48,862 nucleotides of DNA from Bifidobacterium apri (GTDB taxonomy: Bacteria; Actinomycetota; Actinomycetes; Actinomycetales; Bifidobacteriaceae), in contig NZ_WBSO01000015.1 of the NCBI RefSeq assembly GCF_009299485.1, positions 1 to 48,862 of the forward strand. The letters run 5' to 3'. A model generated the notes under the pieces. It was not told the origin of the DNA, did no database searches, and saw only the letters and a program-made list of their open reading frames with translations. Below are positions 17,304 to 28,170 of the stretch, one piece after another. The position numbers and the translations under genes are program-made. Within the stretch, counting starts at the first letter, position 1. Every line of letters begins with the position of its first letter.

Positions 17304-18257
17304 ATGAGTGAATTGAAAGGTCCGGGATACCACCTGGACGTGCACACCGACCTGCGGGCGGACCAGAAAGCCGAAGTGCTCATCGAAGCGCTTCCATGGC
17401 TCGAGGAATTCGCAGGGCAACGAATCGTGATCAAATACGGCGGCAATGCCATGGTTGACGAACATCTCAAGCAGTGCTTCGCCGAAGACATGGTGTTCCT
17501 GCGCCAAGTGGGCATGCACCCCGTCGTCGTCCACGGCGGTGGACCGCAGATTTCCAAGATGCTCAAAGCGTTGGGCATCAAATCCGAGTTCAAAGGCGGT
17601 CTGCGCGTCACCTCGCCTGAAGCGATGGATGTCGTGCGTATGGTGCTCACCGGAAAGGTCTCGCGTGAACTCGTCGGCTACATCAACTCGCACGGTCCGA
17701 TGGCAGTCGGCCTGTCAGGCGAGGACGGTGGCTTGTTCTCCGCGATGAAACGCAAGCCGATCATCGACGGCAAACCCACCGATATCGGGCTTGTCGGCGA
17801 TGTGGTCAGCGTCGACGCCTCTGCGGTCGAGGATTTGATTTCCGCTGGCCGTATACCTGTGGTCTCCTCCGTCGCGCCAGACGAGGAAGACGCCACCCAG
17901 GTGCTCAACGTGAACGCTGACTCCGCGGCTGCGGCGCTGGCTTCTGCGCTTGGCGCCCGCAAGCTCGTGATCCTCACCGACGTGGACGGTTTGTACGCCG
18001 ACTGGCCGGACCGCAATTCCCTGATCGGACGTATCGGCGTTGAAAATCTGCGCGATATGCTGCCGGACTTGGAAAGCGGCATGCGGCCCAAGATGGAGGC
18101 GTGCGTGCGTGCCATCGACGGGGGAGTGCCCCAAGCGCATATCATCGACGGGCGCAAACCACATTCAATCCTGAACGAAATATTCACCACTGCAGGCGTC
18201 GGCACCATGGTCGTGCCCGAAGACGGTGTGGAAATGAGGAGTTCCTATGACGACTGA
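17304..18257 (+). CDS. argB: Acetylglutamate kinase
   Basis: 317 aa. It phosphorylates N-acetylglutamate, the usual feedback-controlled step of cyclic pathways. KYGGNAMVD is near residue 45, [13 protein letters not shown] near 75, the substrate loop GLSGEDGG near 136 and [20 protein letters not shown] near 203. An N-terminal helix extension of about 30 residues precedes the first strand, as in the hexameric arginine-inhibited type. It starts 85 bp after argJ and overlaps argD by 11 bp. Confidence 0.98.
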   Translation: MSELKGPGYHLDVHTDLRADQKAEVLIEALPWLEEFAGQRIVIKYGGNAMVDEHLKQCFAEDMVFLRQVGMHPVVVHGGGPQISKMLKALGIKSEFKGGLRVTSPEAMDVVRMVLTGKVSRELVGYINSHGPMAVGLSGEDGGLFSAMKRKPIIDGKPTDIGLVGDVVSVDASAVEDLISAGRIPVVSSVAPDEEDATQVLNVNADSAAAALASALGARKLVILTDVDGLYADWPDRNSLIGRIGVENLRDMLPDLESGMRPKMEACVRAIDGGVPQAHIIDGRKPHSILNEIFTTAGVGTMVVPEDGVEMRSSYDD

Positions 18258-19545
18258 CGGACAGCTCGAACAGCTCGGAGCCAAAGACAAAGCGTGGCTC
18301 GGCAAATACTCGCAAGTGCACATGAACGTATTCGGCACCCCGCTGCGCGTCATGGACCACGGTGAAGGCACCCGTCTGTGGGACATCGACGGCAACGAAT
18401 ACCTCGATTTCCTGGCAGGCATCGCGGTCAACTCGCTGGGCTACGCGCACCCCGCATGGGTCAAAGCCGTCAGCGAGCAGGCGGCCAAAGTCGCCCACAC
18501 CAGCAACTACTTCGCCACCGAACCGCAGATTGAACTTGCGGCGAAACTGGTGGAACTCGCCGGAGCCCCTGAAGGATCCCACGTCTATTTCGGCAACTCG
18601 GGAGCCGAAGGCAACGAGGCGGCCATCAAGCTCGCCAAGCTGTACGGCCGCACACTTCCTGGCGCATTGCCGGAAGAAGGCGGCAAACCCGCCCGCATCA
18701 TCTCCATGGTCCACGGCTTCCACGGGCGTACCCTGGGCGCATTGAGCGCCACATGGAAGCCCGTCATCCGCAAGCCCTTCGAACCGCTCGTGCCGGCTGT
18801 GGAATTCGTTGAGCCCGGAGATGTCGCAGCCCTCGCCGCGGCATTCGACGCCACCGCAGACACGGCGGACGGCAAGGGGCCGGTCGCCGCGGTGATGATG
18901 GAACTCATCCAGGGAGAAGCCGGCGTCATGCCGGTCGGAGCCGAGTATGTGCGCCAGGCACGTCAGCTGTGCGACGAGCATCACGCGCTGCTCATCATCG
19001 ACGAAGTGCAGACCGGCATCGGGCGTACCGGCAGCTGGTTCGCTTTCCAGCAAGAGGAGCTGTCCGGAGGCGTGACCCCGGACATCATCACCTTCGCCAA
19101 AGGCGTGGCGGGAGGCTTCCCGATGGGCGGCATGATCGCTTTCGGACAGCAGTTGTCCGACCTGTTCACCCCAGGGTCACACGGATCGACCTTCGCCGGC
19201 AATCCGCTCGGCGCCGCAGCCGCTCTCGCCACGTTGGGCGTCATCGAACATGATGACCTGCTCGCCAACGCCCGGGCGCGCGGCAAGCAGCTTCGCGAAG
19301 GCATCATGGCTACAGGTAACCTGCTGTTCACATCCACGCGTGGCGCCGGTCTGCTTGACGCAGTTGAACTGGCGCACCCATGTGCGCACGCGGCGATGGC
19401 CTGGATGCTCGAACATGGGCTGATCGTCAACGCCGTCGCGCCAGACGCCTTGCGTATCGCCCCGCCGCTGATCGTCAGCGAGGGGGATGTCGACGAAGCC
19501 ATTTCGATTATGGCGGGCGTGCCAGCGGATCTCGCCGACGACTGA
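18247..19545 (+). CDS. argD: Acetylornithine aminotransferase
   Basis: 432 aa. PLP-dependent conversion of N-acetylglutamate semialdehyde to N-acetylornithine. Class III aminotransferase motifs: [17 protein letters not shown] near residue 118, [12 protein letters not shown] near 159, [13 protein letters not shown] near 254, and the PLP Lys in [15 protein letters not shown] near 283. ATG 18247 has GAGGAG upstream inside argB. Confidence 0.98.
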   Translation: MTTDGQLEQLGAKDKAWLGKYSQVHMNVFGTPLRVMDHGEGTRLWDIDGNEYLDFLAGIAVNSLGYAHPAWVKAVSEQAAKVAHTSNYFATEPQIELAAKLVELAGAPEGSHVYFGNSGAEGNEAAIKLAKLYGRTLPGALPEEGGKPARIISMVHGFHGRTLGALSATWKPVIRKPFEPLVPAVEFVEPGDVAALAAAFDATADTADGKGPVAAVMMELIQGEAGVMPVGAEYVRQARQLCDEHHALLIIDEVQTGIGRTGSWFAFQQEELSGGVTPDIITFAKGVAGGFPMGGMIAFGQQLSDLFTPGSHGSTFAGNPLGAAAALATLGVIEHDDLLANARARGKQLREGIMATGNLLFTSTRGAGLLDAVELAHPCAHAAMAWMLEHGLIVNAVAPDALRIAPPLIVSEGDVDEAISIMAGVPADLADD

Positions 19546-19551
19546 CGGCAC

Positions 19552-19586
19552 GCCGTGCCCGCAGTGACGGTCATGGCAGGCACGGC
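19552..19586 (+). other. Hairpin in the argD-argF gap
   Basis: GCCGTGCC (19552-19559) pairs with GGCACGGC (19579-19586). No T-tract. It could be an mRNA-processing or partial-termination site inside the arg operon. Confidence 0.4.
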
Positions 19587-19688
19587 GACCGATGATTCGG
19601 CCGTACCGGACAAGGGGACGGCCGCGGGGTCTCACCATAGTTGAGGCCCCAAGAGCATTACGAGAACATAGAGATTGGAGAACACCGT

Positions 19689-20654
19689 ATGGATGGTCAG
19701 TTGCGCCACATGCTTCGCGATGATGACGTCAATCATGACGAGCAGAAGCAAATCATCGCGCTTGGATTGAAATTCCGCGAGAACCGCTTCTACAAGCGGC
19801 CGTTTGAAGGCCCGCAGGGTGTCGCCGTGCTGTTCGACAAGCCCAGCACCCGCACCCGTTCGAGCTTCTCGATCGGCGTGGCGGAACTCGGCGGATATCC
19901 GCTGGTCATCGACAAGTCCGGCTCCCAGTTGGGCCGAGGCGAGCCGGTCGCCGACACCGCGCGCGTGCTCACTCGCATGGCCTACGGCATCGTCTGGCGC
20001 ACATTCGGTCAAGAACGTGTTGAAGAGATGGCCAAATCCGCGACCGTCCCCGTCGTCAACGCGCTGACCGACCAGTTCCACCCCTGCCAGGTGCTCGCCG
20101 ACTTCATGACCATCGCCCAGTTCCGCGGTGGGGTCGATGCGCTCGCCGGGCAGACCATCGCGTACTTGGGGGACGCCGCCAACAATATGGCCAACTCCTA
20201 CCTGCTCGCCGGAGCGACCGCGGGCATGAACGTCCGTATTGCCGGGCCTTACGGCTATCTGCCCCAGCAGAGCATCGTCGATGACGCCAAGCGCATCGCC
20301 GCCGAAAATGGCGGATCCATCCTCGTGACCACCGATCCGCGTGAGGCGGTCGAAGGCGCCGACTGCGTGTTCACGGACACTTGGGTGTCCATGGGCGAAG
20401 AGGACGAGTATGAGAAGCGTTCCAAGCCGTTCTGGGATTACCAGGTCAACGACGAACTGATGAAGCTCGCCAAGCCGGACGCGCTCTTCCAACACTGCCT
20501 GCCTGCGTACCGTGGCAAGGAAGTCACCGCATCGGTGATCGATGGACCGCAGTCCGTGGTGTGGGACGAAGCGGAGAACCGCCTGCACGCCCAGAAGGCC
20601 TTGCTGACATGGCTGACCGGTCAGTTGCGCGGCGACGAAAGCCTGCTCGCCTAA
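19689..20654 (+). CDS. argF: Ornithine carbamoyltransferase, anabolic
   Basis: 321 aa from ATG 19689, chosen because GGAG lies upstream and the family starts near here; an upstream TTG at 19641 is less likely. It joins ornithine and carbamoyl phosphate to citrulline. The carbamoyl-phosphate loop STRTRSSF is near residue 54, [10 protein letters not shown] near 131 and [11 protein letters not shown] near 268. Carbamoyl-phosphate synthase is not in the window. Confidence 0.98.
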   Translation: MDGQLRHMLRDDDVNHDEQKQIIALGLKFRENRFYKRPFEGPQGVAVLFDKPSTRTRSSFSIGVAELGGYPLVIDKSGSQLGRGEPVADTARVLTRMAYGIVWRTFGQERVEEMAKSATVPVVNALTDQFHPCQVLADFMTIAQFRGGVDALAGQTIAYLGDAANNMANSYLLAGATAGMNVRIAGPYGYLPQQSIVDDAKRIAAENGGSILVTTDPREAVEGADCVFTDTWVSMGEEDEYEKRSKPFWDYQVNDELMKLAKPDALFQHCLPAYRGKEVTASVIDGPQSVVWDEAENRLHAQKALLTWLTGQLRGDESLLA

Positions 20655-20668
20655 GCTGCGTGGACGTT

Positions 20669-21187
20669 ATGGAAGACAAGAAGACGCCGTTGCAACGGCC
20701 AACGACACGGGCAGCTCGTCTCAGTGCGATTGAGGAGATGCTTCTGCATCACGTCATCACCTCTCAATCCCAGCTGTCCGACATGTTGTCGGACGAGGGG
20801 ATTGAGGTCACCCAGGCGACGCTCAGCCGCGACCTCGAGGAAATCAACGCGACCAAAACACGTCTCGAAAACGGGACGGTCGCCTATGTGCTGGGATATG
20901 GTCAGTCGGCGACGCCGAAATCGGCTCAGCAGCAGATGTCGCGTATCCTTTCCGGACTGGTCACGTCCGTGGCGTCGGCGCGCAATCTTGTCGTCGTGCA
21001 CACGCCCTCGGGAGCGGCGCAGTATGTGGCCAGCGTCATGGATCGTCAGTCGCTTGACGATGTGCTCGGTACCATCGCCGGAGATGACACCGTACTGATC
21101 ATCTGCAAGGATGACCAGTCTGCCGCTGCACGTGCCGAATGGTTGCTGAGCATCGCTTCCTCCAACAGCCAGCAGAGTGGCGATTGA
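20669..21187 (+). CDS. argR: Arginine repressor
   Basis: 172 aa from ATG 20669 (an in-frame GTG at 20660 is possible). The N-terminal winged helix has [20 protein letters not shown] near residue 32, the ArgR recognition region, followed by LSRDLEE. The C-terminal part with [15 protein letters not shown] is the arginine-binding hexamerisation domain. It lies 14 bp behind argF, so it belongs to the operon it regulates. Likely targets in the window are the operators at 14873 and 22234. Confidence 0.97.
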   Translation: MEDKKTPLQRPTTRAARLSAIEEMLLHHVITSQSQLSDMLSDEGIEVTQATLSRDLEEINATKTRLENGTVAYVLGYGQSATPKSAQQQMSRILSGLVTSVASARNLVVVHTPSGAAQYVASVMDRQSLDDVLGTIAGDDTVLIICKDDQSAAARAEWLLSIASSNSQQSGD

Positions 21188-21385
21188 CGCGAACGCTGTG
21201 AGTATGCGCCCGGTGAACCGTTGCAAGTGATGGTTCGCCGGGCGTAACTGTTTTGGAGAGGGGCGTAACAGTATTTTGGGGGAGGCTGTTCTGGATGCAC
21301 GGGGGTAGAGGCCGACACGTGTGTTCAGTGGTGGAGCTGGTCAGGGGATGCCTCGCAGGAGCGGACGTTGGGAGCATCCCGCCCG

Positions 21386-21677
21386 TTGTGTATGTGGTGG
21401 CATGCGTGATTGGCCGGATGGCGCGGGTTGGTGGCGTTGTCGTCTTGTATCCGGCGAGTTGCGTATGTCGGGGCATGCGTGTCTGGGTGGTTTTGCGTGT
21501 GGGGGCGGGGGAATGTCGTCTGTTTGGTGTGTTGTGTATGTGGCGGTATGCGTGATTGGCCTGATGGTGCCGGGATGTGGTGGGATGACATGTCGTTCGG
21601 CGGGTTGTGTATGTCCGGGCATGCACCATATGGCGCAATCACCCCGACCATATGTCTTGATGCCTTGAGCCGCCATC
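21386..21677 (+). repeat. 73-bp-period hairpin array I (four units)
   Basis: Four units start at 21386, 21459, 21532 and 21605, spaced exactly 73 bp. Each begins TTGYGTATGT and carries a short hairpin: GTATG, a 6-nt loop, then CATGC (TATGC in unit 3). G-U pairing can extend the stem to about 8 bp in unit 1. Units 1 and 3 are nearly identical over the first 35 bp; the rest has diverged but keeps a TGTCGT block before each boundary. The plus strand is strikingly G/T-rich. A degenerate fifth unit may start near 21681. Because 73 is not a multiple of 3, no protein repeat is encoded. No cas gene is nearby. Confidence 0.8.
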
Positions 21678-21699
21678 TGCCTGTGCGGATTCCGGGCCT

Positions 21700-22154
21700 A
21701 CATTTCCGGGCTCCCATTCTTGAAGGGCGCGAAAGGCGAACCGGGGCGCGAAATCATAGTGCGTCTGACATCACAACACCTCACGCCCGATTCCGGATAC
21801 ACATGTTGGTCGAGCACTCGAACCCGTTCCTTGGAAGAACTCGCGGATAGGATGCATCGCAGCTATTCACCCGTGAGAGTGGGAGGTTGCCGGCAAGAGC
21901 GTGGACGGTTTGCGTATGCAGCTATTCTCCCCGGGGCGGGAAGTCGGCAATCCTCGCACTCGATGATGATTTCCGCTGCGAACGCCGGAAATTCGCGGTT
22001 TCTGAATTCGCCGCGGGGTTGCTTACAAGCGCAAGCGGTCGTATCCGCCCCATCAGTGGACACATCCGCCCGATTGGGCGAAGCGCTCGCCATCGCATCG
22101 CACGCCCTCGCATTGCGTCGCACGCTTTGGCATCGCATCGCATCGATGTGCAAG
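21700..22154. other. Gene-free region between array I and the argG promoter
   Basis: No credible gene: short ORFs on both strands lack ribosome sites and family features. It contains a degenerate direct repeat (AGCTATTC at 21861 and 21920) and a three-unit 20-bp tandem repeat at 22091-22150 with a CATCGCATCGCA core. Confidence 0.6.
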
Positions 22155-22195
22155 CGGTCACATGCCGCAATCAAACCGGTTGCGGCATGTGACCG
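22155..22195. terminator. Perfect 16-bp palindrome upstream of argG
   Basis: CGGTCACATGCCGCAA (22155-22170) pairs exactly with 22180-22195, with a 9-nt loop. No T-run follows on the plus strand. It lies 38 bp before the argG operator and could insulate argG from upstream transcription, or be a protein-binding palindrome. Confidence 0.5.
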
Positions 22196-22233
22196 AAGAT
22201 CGCGAGAAAAACGACACGCGGAATATCAGTGAA

Positions 22234-22263
22234 TGCATATTTATGCATAGGTCTGTATATAAT
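22234..22263 (+). promoter_or_regulatory. ArgR operator and promoter of argG
   Basis: TGCATATTTATGCATA (22234-22249) is a near-perfect palindrome, followed by a consensus -10 TATAAT at 22258-22263. It nearly duplicates the argC operator, so argGH is very probably a second ArgR-controlled unit. Confidence 0.82.
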
Positions 22264-22305
22264 TACAGTATCAACTCGCAAGAACTCCAATCAGAAAGGG
22301 CAGTC

Positions 22306-23544
22306 ATGAGCGACAACAAGCGCATCGTCTTGGCGTATTCCGGAGGCCTCGACACCTCCGTGGCAATCCCGTACCTCAAGGAGCGTACCGGCAAAGACGT
22401 CGTTGCCGTGTCCCTTGACGTCGGCCAGGGTGGTGAAAGCCTCGAAACCATCAAGCAGCGCGCGCTCGCCTGCGGCGCGGTCGAAGCCTACGTCGTGGAC
22501 GCCCGCGAGGAGTTCGCCGACGAATACTGCATGCTCGCCCTCAAGGCCAACGCCATGTACGAAGGCGTGTACCCGCTGGTCTCCGCCATCTCCCGCCCGC
22601 TGATCACCAAGCATCTGGTGCGTGCCGCCCATCAGTTCGGCGCGGACACCATTTCGCACGGCTGCACCGGCAAGGGCAATGACCAGGTCCGTTTCGAGGT
22701 TTCCATCCAGTCGATCGACCCGACACTCAAAGCCATCAGCCCGATCCGTGACCTGTCCCTGACCCGCGACGTCGAAATCCAATTCGCCAAGGATCACAAG
22801 CTGCCGATCACCCAGACGGAAAAGAGCCCGTACTCCATCGACCAGAACGTGTGGGGCCGCGCCATCGAGACCGGCTTCCTTGAAGACCCGTGGAACGCCC
22901 CGACCAAGGACTGCTATTCCTACACCGACGACCCCGCATTCCCGCCGGTCGAAGACGAAGTGGTCATCGAGTTCAAGCAGGGCGTCCCGGTCAAGATCGA
23001 CGGCAAGGACGTCACCCCGTTGCAGGCCATCGAGGAAATGAACCGTCGCGCCGGCGCCCAGGGCATCGGCCGTATCGACCTGATCGAGGATCGTCTGGTC
23101 GGCATCAAGTCCCGCGAACTGTACGAAGCCCCGGGCGCTGTCGCGCTGATCACCGCGCACCAGGAACTCGAGAACTGCTGCCTTGAACGCGAACAGCACC
23201 GCATCAAGCGCGATATCGACAAGCGCTGGGCGGAACTCGTCTACGATGCCCAGTGGTTCTCCCCGGCGGTCCATTCGCTCAACGCCTTCATCGAAGACAC
23301 CCAGAAGTACGTATCCGGCGAGATACGCATGACCCTGCACGGCGGACGCGCCGTCGTGACAGGACGTCGCTCCGACAGCTCGCTGTACGATTACAACCTC
23401 GCCACCTACGATTCCGGTGACAGCTTCGACCAGCACGCGTCCAACGGCTTCATCGAAATCTACGGCCTGCCGAGCAAGGTCGCCGCCGCGCGTGACGTGA
23501 AATTCGGCAACGGCATCGAAGTGCCGGAGAACACCGTCGAATAA
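22306..23544 (+). CDS. argG: Argininosuccinate synthase
   Basis: 412 aa from ATG 22306, preceded by AGAAAGGG. It ligates citrulline and aspartate with ATP. The N-terminal P-loop-like [10 protein letters not shown] is near residue 10, followed by [15 protein letters not shown] near 119 and [15 protein letters not shown] near 173, all diagnostic. First gene of the argGH unit behind its own ArgR operator. Confidence 0.98.
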   Translation: MSDNKRIVLAYSGGLDTSVAIPYLKERTGKDVVAVSLDVGQGGESLETIKQRALACGAVEAYVVDAREEFADEYCMLALKANAMYEGVYPLVSAISRPLITKHLVRAAHQFGADTISHGCTGKGNDQVRFEVSIQSIDPTLKAISPIRDLSLTRDVEIQFAKDHKLPITQTEKSPYSIDQNVWGRAIETGFLEDPWNAPTKDCYSYTDDPAFPPVEDEVVIEFKQGVPVKIDGKDVTPLQAIEEMNRRAGAQGIGRIDLIEDRLVGIKSRELYEAPGAVALITAHQELENCCLEREQHRIKRDIDKRWAELVYDAQWFSPAVHSLNAFIEDTQKYVSGEIRMTLHGGRAVVTGRRSDSSLYDYNLATYDSGDSFDQHASNGFIEIYGLPSKVAAARDVKFGNGIEVPENTVE

Positions 23545-23605
23545 CCCATGCACCGCACGCGCAACCCGCAGCACAGAGGGTAGCGTGCGGGGAATGCATC
23601 ATCAA

Positions 23606-23641
23606 GGAAGGCCATGCCGGCACACCGGTCCATGGCCTTCC
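23606..23641. other. Hairpin between argG and argH
   Basis: GGAAGGCCATG pairs with CATGGCCTTCC (11 bp) around a 14-nt loop that contains a smaller CCGG/CCGG stem. No T-tract. It may attenuate argH or process the transcript. Confidence 0.5.
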
Positions 23642-23683
23642 CGGCATATCCGGCCGGTTTGACGAATCACCGGTGTAGGGTAG

Positions 23684-25267
<1,584 letters not shown>

Positions 25268-25268
25268 T

Positions 25269-25784
25269 ATGCTCGACCGCATCCAGATTCAGCGCATCGT
25301 CGAACGTCAGGGTGAGGAGATCATCCTGCATCGGCATATGCGCATCGAGCGTGATTGCTACCAGCACGGGTCGGTGACGACCTTCGCCCACTCCATCCGG
25401 GTCGCCTGCCTGAGTATTTGGCTGGCGGACCGGATGCACCTGTGGAATCGTGTTGATCAGCGTGCGCTCGTGCGCTCCGCTCTGCTGCATGATTACTTCC
25501 TGTATGACTGGCATGAGTGGGACAACGGTACGCACCGCCTGCACGGATTGACCCACGGGCAGACCGCACTGCTCAACGCTTCGCGTGATTTCCAGCTTGG
25601 AGCCGTCGAGCGTGACAGCATCGCCCGGCACATGTTCCCGCTGACACCGATCCCGCCGAAATATCTTGAGGGCTACATCGTCTCCCTCGCCGACAAGGTC
25701 AGTGCTACGCGGGAGACCCTGTCGCCGGCGCGGTTCACCAAGCCGCGCAAGCATTCCCGGCGTCCGCGATTGCAACGCGCATGA
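25269..25784 (+). CDS. HD-domain phosphohydrolase
   Basis: 171 aa. ATG 25269 is one base after the argH stop, so translation is probably coupled. Conserved metal-ligand residues are visible: an upstream His in FAHSIRVA near residue 40 and the HD pair in LLHDYFLYDWH near 74. A later Asp in SLADKVSA near 142 completes the H...HD...D pattern. Such small HD proteins hydrolyse phosphate esters or nucleotides; the substrate is unknown. The C-terminus ends in an Arg/Lys-rich tail. It is co-directional with, and overlaps, the PF06541-like gene. Confidence 0.88.
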   Translation: MLDRIQIQRIVERQGEEIILHRHMRIERDCYQHGSVTTFAHSIRVACLSIWLADRMHLWNRVDQRALVRSALLHDYFLYDWHEWDNGTHRLHGLTHGQTALLNASRDFQLGAVERDSIARHMFPLTPIPPKYLEGYIVSLADKVSATRETLSPARFTKPRKHSRRPRLQRA

Positions 25785-26596
25785 TCGTGGCGTTCGAACA
25801 GCCGTTCCTGTGGTTCGTCGGCTACAGTGTCGTCGGTTGGATTTATGAATCCAGTCTCGTTTCAATCACCAGCCGTCGGTGGGTCAACAGGGGATTCCTC
25901 AATGGGCCGCTCTGCCCGATATACGGGGTGGGGGCGGTGCTCGCCGTGCTGCTGCTCAGCGGCATCGCTAACCCTGCGGTTGTGTTCGTTGCGGCGGCAG
26001 GCGGCGCCAGCGTACTCGAATACGTGACATCATGGGGTATGGAGCAGCTGTTTCATGCGCGATGGTGGGATTACAGCCGTCGCCGGTTCAATATCCAAGG
26101 ACGGGTGTGCCTGCTTGGCGCGGTAGTCTTCGGCGCTGCGGGTGTGCTCATCGTCAAAGTCGCCCAGCCTTTGGTCGCGGCGATGACGTCAGTGATTCCG
26201 CCTGCCGCATTGCACGCCGTGTGTATCGTCTGCGCGGTGGCACTGGCTGCGGATGTTGTCGTGACCATCCGCGGCATGGCCGGCTTCGAGGAGAATCTCG
26301 ATAGGCTGAAGGCCGTGATTCAAGAGTACGCTTCGAAGGCGGGTGAGAGCCTGCCTGTCTGGGAAGAGCCGACGATTGCGCGTCGGATGCGCGCTTGGTC
26401 GGAATCCTCCCAAGAGGCGTTTACGCGGCTGCGCGATGCGGCGACGAGTGTGCTCAGTGCGCAGCAGCGCCGCATGATCGGCGCATTCCCGCGTCTGACT
26501 TCCACCACGTCCAGCGCCTACGATTCACTCATCGAAACCGTTCGACACCTGATCGACCGCGACGGTGGTGATGCGGCCGACGGCGACAATCGGTGA
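25781..26596 (+). CDS. PF06541-like integral membrane protein (putative ABC-transporter type IV)
   Basis: 271 aa, ATGA overlap with the HD gene. The N-terminal FVGYSVVGWIYESSLVSI, then RGFLNGPLCPIYGVGA and a tryptophan-rich ARWWDYSRRRFNIQGR block, match the conserved core of PF06541. Four to five membrane helices cover residues 5-165; the last 100 residues are cytoplasmic and helical. The family is often annotated as a putative ABC permease, but no ATPase is linked here, so the transporter label is weak. The HD-plus-PF06541 pair is seen together in other Actinobacteria and Firmicutes by recollection only. Confidence 0.82.
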   Translation: MIVAFEQPFLWFVGYSVVGWIYESSLVSITSRRWVNRGFLNGPLCPIYGVGAVLAVLLLSGIANPAVVFVAAAGGASVLEYVTSWGMEQLFHARWWDYSRRRFNIQGRVCLLGAVVFGAAGVLIVKVAQPLVAAMTSVIPPAALHAVCIVCAVALAADVVVTIRGMAGFEENLDRLKAVIQEYASKAGESLPVWEEPTIARRMRAWSESSQEAFTRLRDAATSVLSAQQRRMIGAFPRLTSTTSSAYDSLIETVRHLIDRDGGDAADGDNR

Positions 26597-26751
26597 ATAT
26601 GCAAAATCGAACACGATGATGTGTGCGATTTAACGCGAATCTGTCAAAGCATGATGATATCTTAATGAAAAATGAGAGAGCAGTGAGGCAAGGAATTTCC
26701 AAGGAAACCAGTCAGGCACACTTTGGAATCCTGTAAGAGAACGGGGAAACC

Positions 26752-28029
26752 ATGGGTGGTTTAGTAACCGCGAGAGACAAGGAAACCGCCGCGTCAGAAG
26801 GATTCGTTCCAAGGGCCGCAGCCGTGCGCACAAGACGTGGTGCTGGCGCGGATTGCATGCTCAGTCGGTTCATTCTGGTCTTCGCATTGTTGTGCGGCAT
26901 GATTCTGCCCTTGGGTGGCTGCAGCGTCGATACCGGGACAACCCCGGAGGACTTCTCGAAGGCGGCCAGGGAACACGGCATGACGGTCAAGGATTTGGGA
27001 GACTCTTGCTCGAATGCCGCGGAATTCTTCAACGTTGATTTGTCACGTTTGCGCTCCGGTGAGATCACCTTCGGCTCGTGCAGTTTGGCCACCGTCCCGA
27101 ATAATGACGAAATCGTCGTGGTCTATCTCGAGGCGCTGGACCCAATCGACGCGAAAAAGTCACTGTCCCGTTACAAAGACGATCTGAAATCCGATGCGAC
27201 AGGGCTGACGAGTGTGCCCAACGGACTTGAATTCTCCGACCAAGGGTATTGGGGCGGCGTGTATGTAAAGCGGTATTCCATCCTCTTCACCATAGCCAAC
27301 AACGCGAACAAGGATCTGACAAAGGAGTTCTCCCGGAGCATGGGCTACGGCGTCAAATCGATAGATTCCCATGATTTGGTCAGACCCGGCTGCTACGTGC
27401 TCGCCTTCTTCATCGGAGTGATTTCCTACGTGTGGAAGATGTTCCGCCAGAAGAGACAAGCAGCGAAGATGGCGAGACTGGCGTGGCAGCAGCAGGCGAC
27501 CGCGCCCAGCATGCCGGTGTCGCCGGATCTGTCGCAGGCACAGTTCGGCACGTTCCAGCCGCAATATCCGGTACAGCCACAGTATGCGGGGCAACAGCAG
27601 TTCCTACCTCAGCCGCAGGCCGATGAACCGATGCGGGAGCAGCCGCAGAACGGCAATCAGCCGCAGACGTTCGAGCCGTTATCGTTTGAACAGCAGTCGG
27701 CTGGGGCGCAATTGTCCGGGGCACAACCTCTCGAACCGCAGTCGTTTGCCCCACAATCGTCACCATCGCAATTCTTTACACCGCAGTCGTTCGCCCCGCA
27801 ATCGCCGGAGCCCCAAACGTTCGAGCCGCAGACCTTCTTCCCGCAGCCGAGCCCGGACCAGCAATCGTCCGCATTGCAGCTCGACGTCTCGTCCCAGGAT
27901 GCCGGATCCGCCCCTGATGCCCCGCAGCTGTTCGAGCCGCAGTCGTTCACCGCTCAGCCATCTGGTATCCAGCCGGATGGCGACCAGCCGCGATATCCTG
28001 ACCAGTCGCAATATCCCGAGTGGCAGTAG
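26752..28029 (+). CDS. Lipoprotein with Gln/Pro-rich cytoplasmic tail
   Basis: 425 aa. ATG 26752 follows GGGGAA; an internal ATG at 26857 would give a shorter, more typical signal peptide (MLSRFILVFALLCG). A lipobox LPLGGC lies near residue 59. An extracellular domain of about 150 residues follows, then a membrane helix near residue 225 (YVLAFFIGVISYVWKMF) and a tail of about 185 residues built from PQS, EPQ and QPQ repeats. A lipid anchor plus a second membrane helix is unusual. The function is not recognised. The repetitive tail resembles the Pro/Gln-rich part of the protein at 14054. Confidence 0.72.
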   Translation: MGGLVTARDKETAASEGFVPRAAAVRTRRGAGADCMLSRFILVFALLCGMILPLGGCSVDTGTTPEDFSKAAREHGMTVKDLGDSCSNAAEFFNVDLSRLRSGEITFGSCSLATVPNNDEIVVVYLEALDPIDAKKSLSRYKDDLKSDATGLTSVPNGLEFSDQGYWGGVYVKRYSILFTIANNANKDLTKEFSRSMGYGVKSIDSHDLVRPGCYVLAFFIGVISYVWKMFRQKRQAAKMARLAWQQQATAPSMPVSPDLSQAQFGTFQPQYPVQPQYAGQQQFLPQPQADEPMREQPQNGNQPQTFEPLSFEQQSAGAQLSGAQPLEPQSFAPQSSPSQFFTPQSFAPQSPEPQTFEPQTFFPQPSPDQQSSALQLDVSSQDAGSAPDAPQLFEPQSFTAQPSGIQPDGDQPRYPDQSQYPEWQ

Positions 28030-28037
28030 GCGTGTCG

Positions 28038-28060
28038 GCCGGGCTCGGGCCATGCCCGGC
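28038..28060 (+). terminator. Hairpin after the lipoprotein gene
   Basis: GCCGGGC pairs with GCCCGGC around a 9-nt loop, 9 nt after the stop codon. No T-run. Confidence 0.4.
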
Positions 28061-28170
28061 TGTCGGCATGAGCTGGCACAATAGATGAGATTGAGTGTGT
28101 CTGTGCGGCGGGGTCGCGGTACGTGCCGGTACAGCACACGGCACTGCATGACAACAACAGAGGGAGCATC

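Noticed and set aside
21099..21638. 179-aa minus-strand frame over array I
   Set aside because: Thr/His/Arg/Pro-rich low complexity produced by the repeats; the 73-bp period shifts frame every unit, and there is no ribosome site.
21386..21690. CRISPR array
   Set aside because: The conserved part is only about 20 bp and imperfect, the intervening parts are related to each other and G/T-rich, and no cas gene is in the window.
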